In this document: positions 17,542 through 25,162 of the stretch, piece by piece | Numbering within the stretch: the first letter of the stretch is position 1 | Layout: every line of letters starts with the position of its first letter | Assembly (NCBI RefSeq): GCF_016863635.1 | Contig: NZ_BOPG01000050.1 | Span: 124,001-188,000, forward strand | DNA: 64,000 bases | Origin: Virgisporangium aurantiacum | Lineage (GTDB): Bacteria; Actinomycetota; Actinomycetes; Mycobacteriales; Micromonosporaceae | Direction of reading: 5' to 3' | The notes under the pieces: generated by a model | The model's database searches: none | Seen by the model: only the letters and a program-made list of their open reading frames with translations | What the model was told of the DNA's origin: nothing | Program-made: the position numbers and the translations under genes

Positions 17542-18882
17542 ATGCGCACCATTCGCACCGGCCATCGGATGATGGTCGCCGTCACGGCGTTGGCCATCGG
17601 CCTCGGAACGTCCACAACACCCAGCACAGCGGGGGCAGCGGACCCACTCGCCGTAGTGAAGGCGCGCCTCTCGCCCGAGCTTGCCCGCCTCGTCGACGAC
17701 GTCGACCGGCGCGTGCCGCTGGCGCCGCTCGCCGCCGACGGCAGCCTCGCCGGGCTGGAGCGGCCCGTCACCGCGCCGGAGCCGGAGGAGGACGACGAGG
17801 AGGAGAGCATCGGCGGCATCGGCTCGCCGGGCAAGACGTTCGACATGGACCTGTTCGAGCGTAACCTCCGCGCGACCCTGGCCCGGAAGACCGTCGGCTA
17901 CGCGTACTCGATCGGGAAGTCCGGACAGCTCGACCGGCAGGCCGGCGTCGGCTTCGCGCGGGTGGCGCCGGACAACCCGGTGACGCCGCAGTCGGCGACC
18001 AAGGCGATGACCGTGGCGAGCATCAGCAAGCCGGTGACGGCCGCGGCGACGCTGCGGCTGCTGGAGCAGAAGGGTATCTCGGTCGACAGCCCGATCGGGC
18101 CGTGGCTGCCGGCGACGTGGCAGCGCGGTAACGGCGTCGACGCCATCACGTTCCGCCAGTTGATGACGCACACCAGCGGCCTGCTGCAGAACTACCAGAC
18201 CGCCACCGGCACCACCGCCGGCAAGTCGACCGGTTCGTGGGGCAACATCCGCATCGCCGTCGGGCAGGATCTCGGGTCGAAGAGCTACAAGTACGCGAAC
18301 ATGAACTTCAGCATCTTCCGCATCATGGTCCCGAAGATCGCGTACGGCGTCGACCTCAGCCCGCTCTACGACGCCCCGCCGCCGAACGTCACGCCGGCCC
18401 AGATCGACTACCTCACCGGCACGGTGTTCCTCGCGTACCTGAAGCCCGTGCTGGCCCTCGCCGGCACGCAGGTGGGTTGCGCCAACACCGATCCCAACCC
18501 CACGAAGCTGTACGCGCTGGACGGCAAGGCCGGCTGGGGTCCGGCGGACTACACGCAGAGCTGCGGCGGCTTCGGCTACAACCTGTCCGCCAACGGGATC
18601 GCGTCGTTCATCTCGCACGTCCGCTACACGAACACGCTCGTGTCGCCGGCGGCGCGGTCGCTGATGGTCGACGGCGGCCTGGGTCTCAAGGCGTACAGCG
18701 GCGCGCACGGCACGTACCACGGTCACGGTGCCGTGTGGGCGATGTCGGGCGGGCGGGGCATGCGCGGATGCGTGATGTCGTTCGACATCCAGGTCGACGT
18801 CGCCCTGCTGGTGAACAGCCGCGGTGACTACCCGTCCGGCTGCGCGGTCGTCGTCGAGGCGTACGACAACGCCTGGGTCTGA
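17542..18882 (+). CDS. Secreted serine hydrolase, beta-lactamase/PBP-C type
   Basis: A 446-residue protein with a signal peptide (about 1-32, cleavage near AGA-AD). A Pro/Glu/Asp-rich region (about 75-95) precedes the serine beta-lactamase-like domain. The catalytic SxxK is Ser160-Ile-Ser-Lys163, a Tyr-Ala-Asn motif appears in KYANMN, and HGHG occupies the third motif position. Members cleave D-amino-acid peptides, esters or related substrates, and true beta-lactamase activity should not be assumed. The start has a GGAGG ribosome site. A strong hairpin follows the stop. Confidence 0.85.
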   Translation: MRTIRTGHRMMVAVTALAIGLGTSTTPSTAGAADPLAVVKARLSPELARLVDDVDRRVPLAPLAADGSLAGLERPVTAPEPEEDDEEESIGGIGSPGKTFDMDLFERNLRATLARKTVGYAYSIGKSGQLDRQAGVGFARVAPDNPVTPQSATKAMTVASISKPVTAAATLRLLEQKGISVDSPIGPWLPATWQRGNGVDAITFRQLMTHTSGLLQNYQTATGTTAGKSTGSWGNIRIAVGQDLGSKSYKYANMNFSIFRIMVPKIAYGVDLSPLYDAPPPNVTPAQIDYLTGTVFLAYLKPVLALAGTQVGCANTDPNPTKLYALDGKAGWGPADYTQSCGGFGYNLSANGIASFISHVRYTNTLVSPAARSLMVDGGLGLKAYSGAHGTYHGHGAVWAMSGGRGMRGCVMSFDIQVDVALLVNSRGDYPSGCAVVVEAYDNAWV

Positions 18883-18897
18883 CACCACCGTGGGACG

Positions 18898-18925
18898 CGT
18901 GGCCGGAGCGACCGCTCCGGCCACG
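18898..18925 (+). terminator. GC-rich hairpin, likely terminator
   Basis: A perfect 13-bp stem (CGTGGCCGGAGCG against CGCTCCGGCCACG) with an AC loop starts 16 bp after the serine hydrolase stop. No T tract follows, as is usual in actinomycetes. It ends only 4 bp before the ATG of the next gene, so it may also limit that gene's translation. Confidence 0.7.
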
Positions 18926-18929
18926 TATC

Positions 18930-19715
18930 ATGCCCGGCGTGCGGGTGGAGCTGTTGGGCACCGGATCCGGGGACGGCTGGCCGAACCCCTGGTGCGTCTG
19001 CGATTCCTGCGCGTGGGCCCGCACGGAGCCGCGCCGCCAGACCAGTGCCCTGATCGACGACGCCCTGCTCGTCGACGCCGGCACGGCGCTGCACCGCGGC
19101 GTCTCGCTGCACGGGGTCCGCACCGTGTTGTTCACCCACGCCCACCCCGATCACGCCGACCCGCAACTGCTGCTGTGGCGGCAGGCGGCGATGGCGGCGG
19201 GCGCGTCGGTGGCACCGCTGGAGATCGCGGGACCGCCGGCCGCGCTGGACCTGTGCCGGCACTGGGTGGATCCCGCCGAGCCGGTGACGTGGACGCCGTT
19301 GCGCGCCGGCGACAAGGCCGACCTGGCAAGCGGCCACGCGGTCGAGGCGGTCGCCGCCAACCACTGGGCCGGCGTGGACGGCGTCGGCCCGGCGCTGCTC
19401 CACATCCTGGACGGACGGGTCCTCATCGGCTGGGACACGGCGGCGCCGCTGCCGCCGGCGTGCCGGTCACACGAGTTCGACCTCGTCCTGCTGGACTGCA
19501 ACGACGGCGACCTCCCCGCGTCGGCTCACCACCACACGCTCGCCGACTTCGCGTCCACAGTGGACGATCTGCGCGTCCACGGCGCGATCGGACCCGGGAC
19601 GCGGGTGGTGGCGGTCAGCCTCGGCCACGCCAACCCGCCCGGCCCCGAGCTGCGCCGCCGCCTGGCCGCCTGTGCCGCCGAGCCCGGCCACGACGGCCAG
19701 ATCATCCACCTGTAG
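18930..19715 (+). CDS. MBL-fold metallo-hydrolase (PhnP/PqqB-like)
   Basis: A 261-residue metallo-beta-lactamase-fold protein. THAHPDHAD (about 70-78) is the HxHxDH metal motif. The N-terminus has GTGSGDGWPNPWCVCDSCAWA followed by RQTSALI, the pattern of the PhnP/PqqB-like branch, which includes cyclic phosphodiesterases. The two cysteines of CVCDSC may bind a structural zinc. The ATG lies right after a strong hairpin with no obvious ribosome site, and a GTG nine bases later is possible. Confidence 0.85.
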   Translation: MPGVRVELLGTGSGDGWPNPWCVCDSCAWARTEPRRQTSALIDDALLVDAGTALHRGVSLHGVRTVLFTHAHPDHADPQLLLWRQAAMAAGASVAPLEIAGPPAALDLCRHWVDPAEPVTWTPLRAGDKADLASGHAVEAVAANHWAGVDGVGPALLHILDGRVLIGWDTAAPLPPACRSHEFDLVLLDCNDGDLPASAHHHTLADFASTVDDLRVHGAIGPGTRVVAVSLGHANPPGPELRRRLAACAAEPGHDGQIIHL

Positions 19716-19753
19716 GACGTAGGCTCACCAGGACCATCAGGAGGGCAACAACC

Positions 19754-20422
19754 ATGGCGCGGATCTCGCGCAGTGCCGAGGTCTCCCAGGCCGTTGTCGA
19801 CCTCATCGTCGGGCAGGGCCTGCGTCCGGGCGCGCCGCTGCCCACCGAGGCGCAGCTGATGGCCGATCTCGGCACCAGCCGGGGCCCGTTGCGGGAAGCC
19901 GTCAAGACCCTGCAGGCGCAGGGCATCGTCGAGGTCCGGCACGGCTACGGGACGTTCGTGGGGCTGGCCGGCGCCGACGCGATCCTGCCGTGGCTGACCT
20001 TCCGCGCCCGGGACGTGTCGACCCTGGCCGACCTGCTCGACGTCCGCGAAATGATCGAGATCGGGCTGGCCCGTCGCCTCGCGGGCGGCGGCGTCCCGGC
20101 CGACACCGTGACGGCGTTGCGGGAATGCGTGGAGACGATGCGGTCCGGCGGCGCCGGTTCCGCGCCGGCCGACCGCCGCTTCCACGAGCTGATCTGCGAG
20201 GCGGCCGGCAACGCGCTCGCCCGCGACCTCGTGCGCGTGTTCTGGCAGACCTACGCCCGCGCCGAACACCAGGTCGGCGAGCGGCGCTCCGACGGCAATG
20301 CGCTCGCCGACCGGCACCGGGCCGTCGTCGACGCCCTGGCCGGCGGTGACCCCGCCGCGGCCGAGGACGCGGTGCGCCGGCACTTCGACGAGGTCCGCGA
20401 ACGCCTGGCCCGCGCCCGCTGA
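19754..20422 (+). CDS. GntR family regulator, FadR/FCD subfamily
   Basis: A 222-residue protein. A winged helix-turn-helix (about 10-70, LPTEAQLMADLGTSRGPLREAVKTLQAQGIVEVRHGYGTFV) is followed by an all-helical FCD effector domain with the family's acidic/His metal-type residues (FHELICEAAGN). FCD regulators respond to organic or sugar acids. It sits 38 bp after the MBL-fold gene with an AGGAGGG ribosome site, so the two may be co-transcribed. Its targets are not evident. Confidence 0.9.
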   Translation: MARISRSAEVSQAVVDLIVGQGLRPGAPLPTEAQLMADLGTSRGPLREAVKTLQAQGIVEVRHGYGTFVGLAGADAILPWLTFRARDVSTLADLLDVREMIEIGLARRLAGGGVPADTVTALRECVETMRSGGAGSAPADRRFHELICEAAGNALARDLVRVFWQTYARAEHQVGERRSDGNALADRHRAVVDALAGGDPAAAEDAVRRHFDEVRERLARAR

Positions 20423-20429
20423 GCCGGCC

Positions 20430-20822
20430 TCAGTACTCGGCGTAGATCTCCAGCACGTTGCCCTCCGGGTCGGCGAAGAACAGCGTGCGGTGCCGCCACT
20501 CCGTCAGGTCGGTGGGGCCACGGAGGACGCGCACGCCCCTGGCCATCAGGTCGGCGTGCCACGCGTCCACCGCGGGCGGCGGGACGCGGAACGCCAGTTG
20601 CACGCCCGCCGACCCGTCGACCGCCGGCCCGTCGTCGCCCCACGGAGCGACGCCCCGGGGCCGCAGCGACAGGATCGTGGACCCCATCCGGAACTCGATC
20701 CACCTCTCCCGTTCGGTCTCGATCGGCAGGCCCAGCACGTCGCGGTAGAAGGTCTTCATCTCGGCCAGGTTCCGGCAGAGGAGCACGGTGTGGTCGAGCG
20801 TCTTCAGGGGTGTCAGGTCCAC
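20430..20822 (-). CDS. VOC family protein (glyoxalase/dioxygenase-like)
   Basis: A 130-residue protein of the vicinal-oxygen-chelate superfamily. It has the paired beta-alpha-beta-beta-beta pattern, with LDHTVLLCRNLAEMKTFYRDVLGL at the start and the C-terminal signature FFADPEGNVLEIY. Potential metal ligands His11 and the late Glu are present. It could be an isomerase, a dioxygenase or a drug-binding resistance protein, and the sequence does not decide. It converges on the FCD regulator with an 8-bp gap. Confidence 0.88.
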   Translation of the reverse strand: MDLTPLKTLDHTVLLCRNLAEMKTFYRDVLGLPIETERERWIEFRMGSTILSLRPRGVAPWGDDGPAVDGSAGVQLAFRVPPPAVDAWHADLMARGVRVLRGPTDLTEWRHRTLFFADPEGNVLEIYAEY

Positions 20823-20935
20823 CCGCGAACACTAGCCCGCAAGGTCGGCGCAAGGTTCCCGTTGAGATCGGCGGGCGACCGTTCTCCCGTGGTGGAGAAC
20901 CAGATCGTCACCGCTCCCTCAGGAGGAGGAAACCC

Positions 20936-21370
20936 ATGACCGAGGACCAACGGCTGTGCGTCGTCCGCCGGTTCATCGAAGAGGGCTGGAACAGCGGCTC
21001 CGGCACGCCCGTCGGCGACATCGTGGCCGACGGGTACGAGTCGAACGACGGCGTGTTCCTCGCGTTCAGCGGCGATTCCCGCGGTCCGCACCGCATGCGC
21101 GGCGCGGAGGCCGTCACCAGCCACATCGCGCAGTACCACGAGATCTACGACAACCTCAGGTTCACCATCGAGCGGATGACCGTCGACGGCGACACGGTCA
21201 CCACCGTCTGGGCGCCGACCGGCACCACCAGGAAAGAGACGTTCATCGACCGCGCCGGGCGCCAGCGGCCGTTCGAACTGAAGGACGTGGGCGTCAGCCG
21301 CACCGCCGTCGTCGACGGCAAGGTGACGCGGCACGACCTGTTCTGGGCCCGCGATCCGCTGTCCCCGTGA
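20936..21370 (+). CDS. SnoaL-like protein (ester cyclase family)
   Basis: A 144-residue NTF2-fold protein resembling SnoaL-like polyketide cyclase/ester cyclase proteins. It starts VVRRFIEEGWNSG and has a central HIAQYHEIYDNLRFTIERMTVDGDTVTTVW strand-rich segment. The ribosome site is unusually strong (AGGAGGAGGA at 20921-20930), suggesting high expression. The substrate is unknown. The 44-bp gap to the next gene and the shared strand suggest a bicistron with the LGFP protein. Confidence 0.82.
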   Translation: MTEDQRLCVVRRFIEEGWNSGSGTPVGDIVADGYESNDGVFLAFSGDSRGPHRMRGAEAVTSHIAQYHEIYDNLRFTIERMTVDGDTVTTVWAPTGTTRKETFIDRAGRQRPFELKDVGVSRTAVVDGKVTRHDLFWARDPLSP

Positions 21371-21414
21371 GCGCACGGTCCGCGGGACACCTTTGATCCG
21401 GAAGGAGAACGACG

Positions 21415-21912
21415 ATGAGCGCGATCGACGACAAGTGGAGGCAGAACCAGTGGCTCGGCCAGCCGGTGGACGAGGGTGCGGGCAGCGCCGAGATGTCCCT
21501 GCCCGACGGGCGCGGCCGCGTCCGCGACTTCCAGAACGGCTCCATCTACTGGACGCCGGAGCACGGCGCGTTCGAGGTGCACGGTGACATCCGGGTGAAG
21601 TGGGCGCGGTGCGGTGGGCACGGCGGCTTCCTCGGCTACCCGGTCACCGACGAACTGGGCTGCGGTCCGGGCAACGGGCGCTTCAACCACTTCGAGGGCG
21701 GCTCCATCTACTGGCGGCCCGACCTCGGCGCGCACGAGGTCCACGGTCAGATCCGCGACCTGTGGGCGCAACTCGGCTGGCAGGCGGGGCGCCTCGGCTA
21801 CCCCGTCAGCGACGTCCGCGGCACGCCGGAGCGCCGGGGAAGCACGTTCGAACACGGAACCATCACGTGGACGCCGCAGACCGGCGCGGTGATGTTGCCC
21901 AAGACCGACTGA
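21415..21912 (+). CDS. LGFP-repeat protein
   Basis: A 165-residue protein made of three tandem LGFP-type repeats, each with the pattern (F/G)xxGSIYWTP...GAxEVHGxIRxxWA...GxLGYPVTDE (repeats at about 35-85, 86-135 and 136-163). LGFP repeats occur in actinobacterial surface or mycolic-acid-linked enzymes and are thought to bind cell-wall glycans or lipids. No signal peptide is visible, so its location is uncertain. The start has a GGAAGGAG ribosome site. Confidence 0.88.
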   Translation: MSAIDDKWRQNQWLGQPVDEGAGSAEMSLPDGRGRVRDFQNGSIYWTPEHGAFEVHGDIRVKWARCGGHGGFLGYPVTDELGCGPGNGRFNHFEGGSIYWRPDLGAHEVHGQIRDLWAQLGWQAGRLGYPVSDVRGTPERRGSTFEHGTITWTPQTGAVMLPKTD

Positions 21913-22005
21913 GAGGACACCCGCGCCGGTTCCTGTTCATCGACGAACCCGACGGGTAACGCTTATCCGACAAGGTTTTCTCACTTGCGGGCCACGCCGC
22001 GACCG

Positions 22006-22031
22006 GTCAGCATTCTCGGTAGTGTGCTGAC
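22006..22031. promoter_or_regulatory. Inverted repeat upstream of the SARP gene
   Basis: GTCAGCA at 22006-22012 and TGCTGAC at 22025-22031 are exact complements with a 12-bp spacer, ending 12 bp before the SARP start. The 131-bp gap (21913-22043) otherwise contains a relatively AT-rich tract at 21958-21985 that could hold the promoter. An autoregulatory operator is plausible but unproven. Confidence 0.4.
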
Positions 22032-22043
22032 TACGGGTGGTCA

Positions 22044-24845
22044 ATGGTGGAGTTCCGGTTGTTCGGCGAAGTGGAGGCCCTCGCCACGGGCCGTCCCCTC
22101 GACGTCGGTACGCCACGGCAGCAGGCGGTGCTCGCGGCCCTGCTCGTCGACGCGGGCCGGCCGGTCACCGTCGAGACGCTGATCGACCGCATCTGGGGCG
22201 ACAACCCACCGGCCGAAACGCGGAACGTCCTCTACTCCCACCTCAGTCGGATCCGGCAGATGCTGAAAAAGAGCGGCACCGACGAGCGGGTCGAACGGCG
22301 ACATGCCGGATACGTCCTCACGGTCGACCCCGACCGGGTCGACCTGCACCGCTTCGCCCGCCTGGTCGACCGGGGCCGGGACCCGCAGTCGTCCGACACC
22401 GACCGGGCGCGGGTCCTGGCCGAGGCGCTCGGCCTGTGGCGCGGCACGCCGCTCGCCGCGCTGCCCGGCGACTGGGCCGGCCAGATCCGCTCCAGCTGGC
22501 AGCGCCGGCGGCTCGACGCCGCCGTGCAGTGGGCGCAGGCGGAACTGCGGCTCGGCCGCACGGCGGCGGTGATCGCGACGCTGCCCGATCTCGTCGCCGA
22601 GCACCCGTTGGTGGAGCCGCTCGAGGGCTGCCTGATGGAGGCGCTGCGGGCGGCGGGACGCGCCGCGGAGGCGCTCGACCGGTACGCCGCCCTGCGCGAG
22701 CGGCTCGCCGACGAACTCGGCACCGACCCGGGCCCGGAACTGCGGGCGCTGCACCAGACGCTGTTGCGCGGCGGCGAGCCCGCCACCCCGCCGGTCAGGA
22801 TCGTCGCCGCCCTCCCCGAACCGGTATCGCCGGCGCAGCTGCCGCCCGACGTCTCCGGGTTCAGCGGTCGCACGGCGGAGGTCGCCGAGCTCGACGCCGT
22901 GCTCGACGGGGCGTCCAGCTCGGCGTCAATCTCGGCCGCCGCGGTATCGGGCACGGCCGGCATCGGCAAGACCGCGCTCGCCGTGCACTGGGCCCACCGG
23001 GTCGCCGACCGGTTCCGCGACGGCCAGCTCTACGTGAACCTCCAGGGCTTCGACGCGACCGGCGCGCCGGTGCAGCCGGCCGAGGCGGTGCACCGGTTCC
23101 TCGACGCGTTCGGGGTTCCGGCGGAGCGGATCCCGGACGGGCTGGAGGCACAGGTCGGGCTGTACCGGAGCCTGCTGGCGAACCGCCGGGTGCTGGTGGT
23201 GCTCGACAACGCCCACGACGAGGAGCAGGTGCGTCCGCTGCTGCCGGGCGCGCGCGGCTGCATGGCGGTGGTCACGAGCCGCAACCGGCTCACCGGTCTC
23301 GTCACCACCACCGGCGCGCACCCGCTGACGCTCGACCTGCCGTCCGCCGCCGAGGCCCGCGAGCTGATGGCGCGCCGGCTCGGCGCCGACCGGCTGGCCG
23401 CCGAGCCCGACGCGGTCGACGAGATCGTGCGGTTGTGCGCGCGGCTGCCGCTGGCGCTGGCGATCGTGGCCGCCCGGGCCGCCATGAACCCGGGGTTCGG
23501 GTTGGGCGTGCTGGCCGCCGAACTGCGCGCCGCCCGGGGCGGGCTCGACGAGTTCGCCGGCGCCGACCGGACCACCGACGCGCGGGCGGTGTTCTCGTGG
23601 TCCTACCGGCAGTTGGACCCGGCGGCGGGCACCCTCTTCCGGCTGCTGGGGCTGCACGCGGGTCCCGACATCGCCACCGCGGCGGCCGCGGCCCTGTGCG
23701 GACGCCCACCGCGCGAGACCCGGCCGCTGCTCGCCGAACTCTGCCGCGGACACCTGCTCACCGAGCACGTCCCCGGCCGGTACACGTGTCACGACCTGCT
23801 CCGCGCGTACGCCACCGAACTGACCCACAACGTCGACACCGACGCGGAACGGCGCGCCGCGCTCGCGCGGGTGATCGGCTACTACACGCACAGCGCCGAC
23901 GCGGCCGATCTCCTGCTGAACCCGTACCGCGACAATCCGGCGCCGCTGCCCGCGGTCCCCGGCGGGGTCGACGTGGCCCGGCTCGACGACCGCGCGCACG
24001 CGCTGGCGTGGTTCCGGGCCGAGTATCCGGTGCTGCTCGCGGTGATCCGGCAGGCGAGCGGGTTCGACGACCACCTGTGCCCGCTCGGCTGGATCCTCAG
24101 CCGCTTCTTCGGGTACCAGGGGCACTGGCGCGACTCGATCACCGTGCTCGGCATCGCGTCGGCGGCCGCGCACCGGCTGGGCGACCCGCACCTGATCGCC
24201 GTCGCCCACCGGTCGCTCGGCAACGCGCACGTCCGGTCCGGAAACTTCACCGACGCGGAGACCTATCTGGGACGCGCACTGCGCGCCTACGCGGGCGACC
24301 CGGTCGGCGAGGCGCACACCCAGCGGAGCCTGTGCTGGCTGCGCGACCGGCAGGGCCGGCACGAGGAGTCGCTGGAGCACGCCCAACGGGCGCTGGAGCT
24401 GTTCGAGGCGGCCGGGCACCGGCCCGGGCAGGCGCGGGCGCTCAACGCCGTCGGCTGGTCCCACGCCGTGCTTGGCCGGTACGCCGACGCGGTGGCCTAC
24501 TGCGACCGGGCGCTGGCGCTGCAACGCGAACTGGGCGACCGGCTCGGCCAGGCGGAGACGGGCGACAGCCTCGGCTACGCGCTGCACCGGCTGGGCGAGC
24601 ACACCCGCGCGATCGAGTCCTACCGCGCCACGATCGACCTGTACCGCGAGTTCGACGACCGGTACAACGAGGCCGACACGATGGTGTCGCTCGCCGAGGT
24701 GCACCGCGCCGCCGGCGACCCCGACGCCGCGCGGGTCATGTGGCTGGCCGCGCTGGACATCTTCACTCAGATGGGTCACCCGGACGCGGATACGACACGC
24801 GCAAACCTCGACCGCCTTGACGCCGAGACCGTAGGGTCATCGTGA
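22044..24845 (+). CDS. AfsR/SARP-family regulator: BTAD, NB-ARC and TPR domains
   Basis: A 933-residue regulator. An OmpR-like winged helix (about 1-95, MVEFRLFGEVEAL, RHAGYVLTV) and a BTAD domain (about 97-245) make the SARP unit. A STAND/NB-ARC ATPase follows (Walker A GTAGIGKT at 303-310, Walker B VLVVLDNAHD near 380), then TPR repeats (about 670-930). AfsR-type SARPs activate secondary metabolism by binding direct heptamer repeats and recruiting RNA polymerase. It ends 16 bp before the candidate RiPP precursor, which has its own GGAGG site, so it is the likely pathway activator. Confidence 0.93.
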   Translation: MVEFRLFGEVEALATGRPLDVGTPRQQAVLAALLVDAGRPVTVETLIDRIWGDNPPAETRNVLYSHLSRIRQMLKKSGTDERVERRHAGYVLTVDPDRVDLHRFARLVDRGRDPQSSDTDRARVLAEALGLWRGTPLAALPGDWAGQIRSSWQRRRLDAAVQWAQAELRLGRTAAVIATLPDLVAEHPLVEPLEGCLMEALRAAGRAAEALDRYAALRERLADELGTDPGPELRALHQTLLRGGEPATPPVRIVAALPEPVSPAQLPPDVSGFSGRTAEVAELDAVLDGASSSASISAAAVSGTAGIGKTALAVHWAHRVADRFRDGQLYVNLQGFDATGAPVQPAEAVHRFLDAFGVPAERIPDGLEAQVGLYRSLLANRRVLVVLDNAHDEEQVRPLLPGARGCMAVVTSRNRLTGLVTTTGAHPLTLDLPSAAEARELMARRLGADRLAAEPDAVDEIVRLCARLPLALAIVAARAAMNPGFGLGVLAAELRAARGGLDEFAGADRTTDARAVFSWSYRQLDPAAGTLFRLLGLHAGPDIATAAAAALCGRPPRETRPLLAELCRGHLLTEHVPGRYTCHDLLRAYATELTHNVDTDAERRAALARVIGYYTHSADAADLLLNPYRDNPAPLPAVPGGVDVARLDDRAHALAWFRAEYPVLLAVIRQASGFDDHLCPLGWILSRFFGYQGHWRDSITVLGIASAAAHRLGDPHLIAVAHRSLGNAHVRSGNFTDAETYLGRALRAYAGDPVGEAHTQRSLCWLRDRQGRHEESLEHAQRALELFEAAGHRPGQARALNAVGWSHAVLGRYADAVAYCDRALALQRELGDRLGQAETGDSLGYALHRLGEHTRAIESYRATIDLYREFDDRYNEADTMVSLAEVHRAAGDPDAARVMWLAALDIFTQMGHPDADTTRANLDRLDAETVGSS

Positions 24846-24861
24846 CTCTCTGGAGGTATGC

Positions 24862-25158
24862 ATGAGCGAGCTGTCCGTCAGCCTCGAGGATCTGAACAGC
24901 TTTACGGAGACTCCCGACGGAATCACCGCGACCGACGCGCTGAAAGCACTGCTGTCGCAGCTCGTCACGGAGCTCAAGGACGCGATGGACGAGCAGGTGG
25001 AGGCGCCGATGCTGGTCGTGGCCGCACAGGAGGAGATCGAGACCGAGACCGAGCCGGTGGAGCCTTCGCAGCTGATCGGCTCGCAGTTCGCCGCCGCGTT
25101 CGAGCCGGCGTCGAGCAGCCACGGCGTGCACATCCGGCTGCACAAGGTCCATCGCTGA
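24862..25158 (+). CDS. Candidate RiPP precursor peptide (98 aa)
   Basis: I recognise no domain. The first 70 or so residues are helical and strongly acidic (EEIETETEPVEPS), like a leader peptide. The last 23 (after FAAAFEPA) are Ser/His/basic: SSSHGVHIRLHKVHR, with histidines 87, 90, 94 and 97. There is no Cys and no double-Gly cleavage site. It lies between an AfsR-type activator (16 bp upstream) and a RiPP-type radical SAM gene (4 bp downstream). It has a GGAGG ribosome site and reads as a real gene. The precursor role is inferred from position and composition. Confidence 0.72.
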   Translation: MSELSVSLEDLNSFTETPDGITATDALKALLSQLVTELKDAMDEQVEAPMLVVAAQEEIETETEPVEPSQLIGSQFAAAFEPASSSHGVHIRLHKVHR

Positions 25159-25162
25159 GCAC

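Noticed and set aside
17542..18882. True beta-lactamase (antibiotic resistance) call
   Set aside because: Only SxxK, YxN and an HG motif are present in a broad serine-hydrolase family. The sequence does not separate it from peptidases or esterases.
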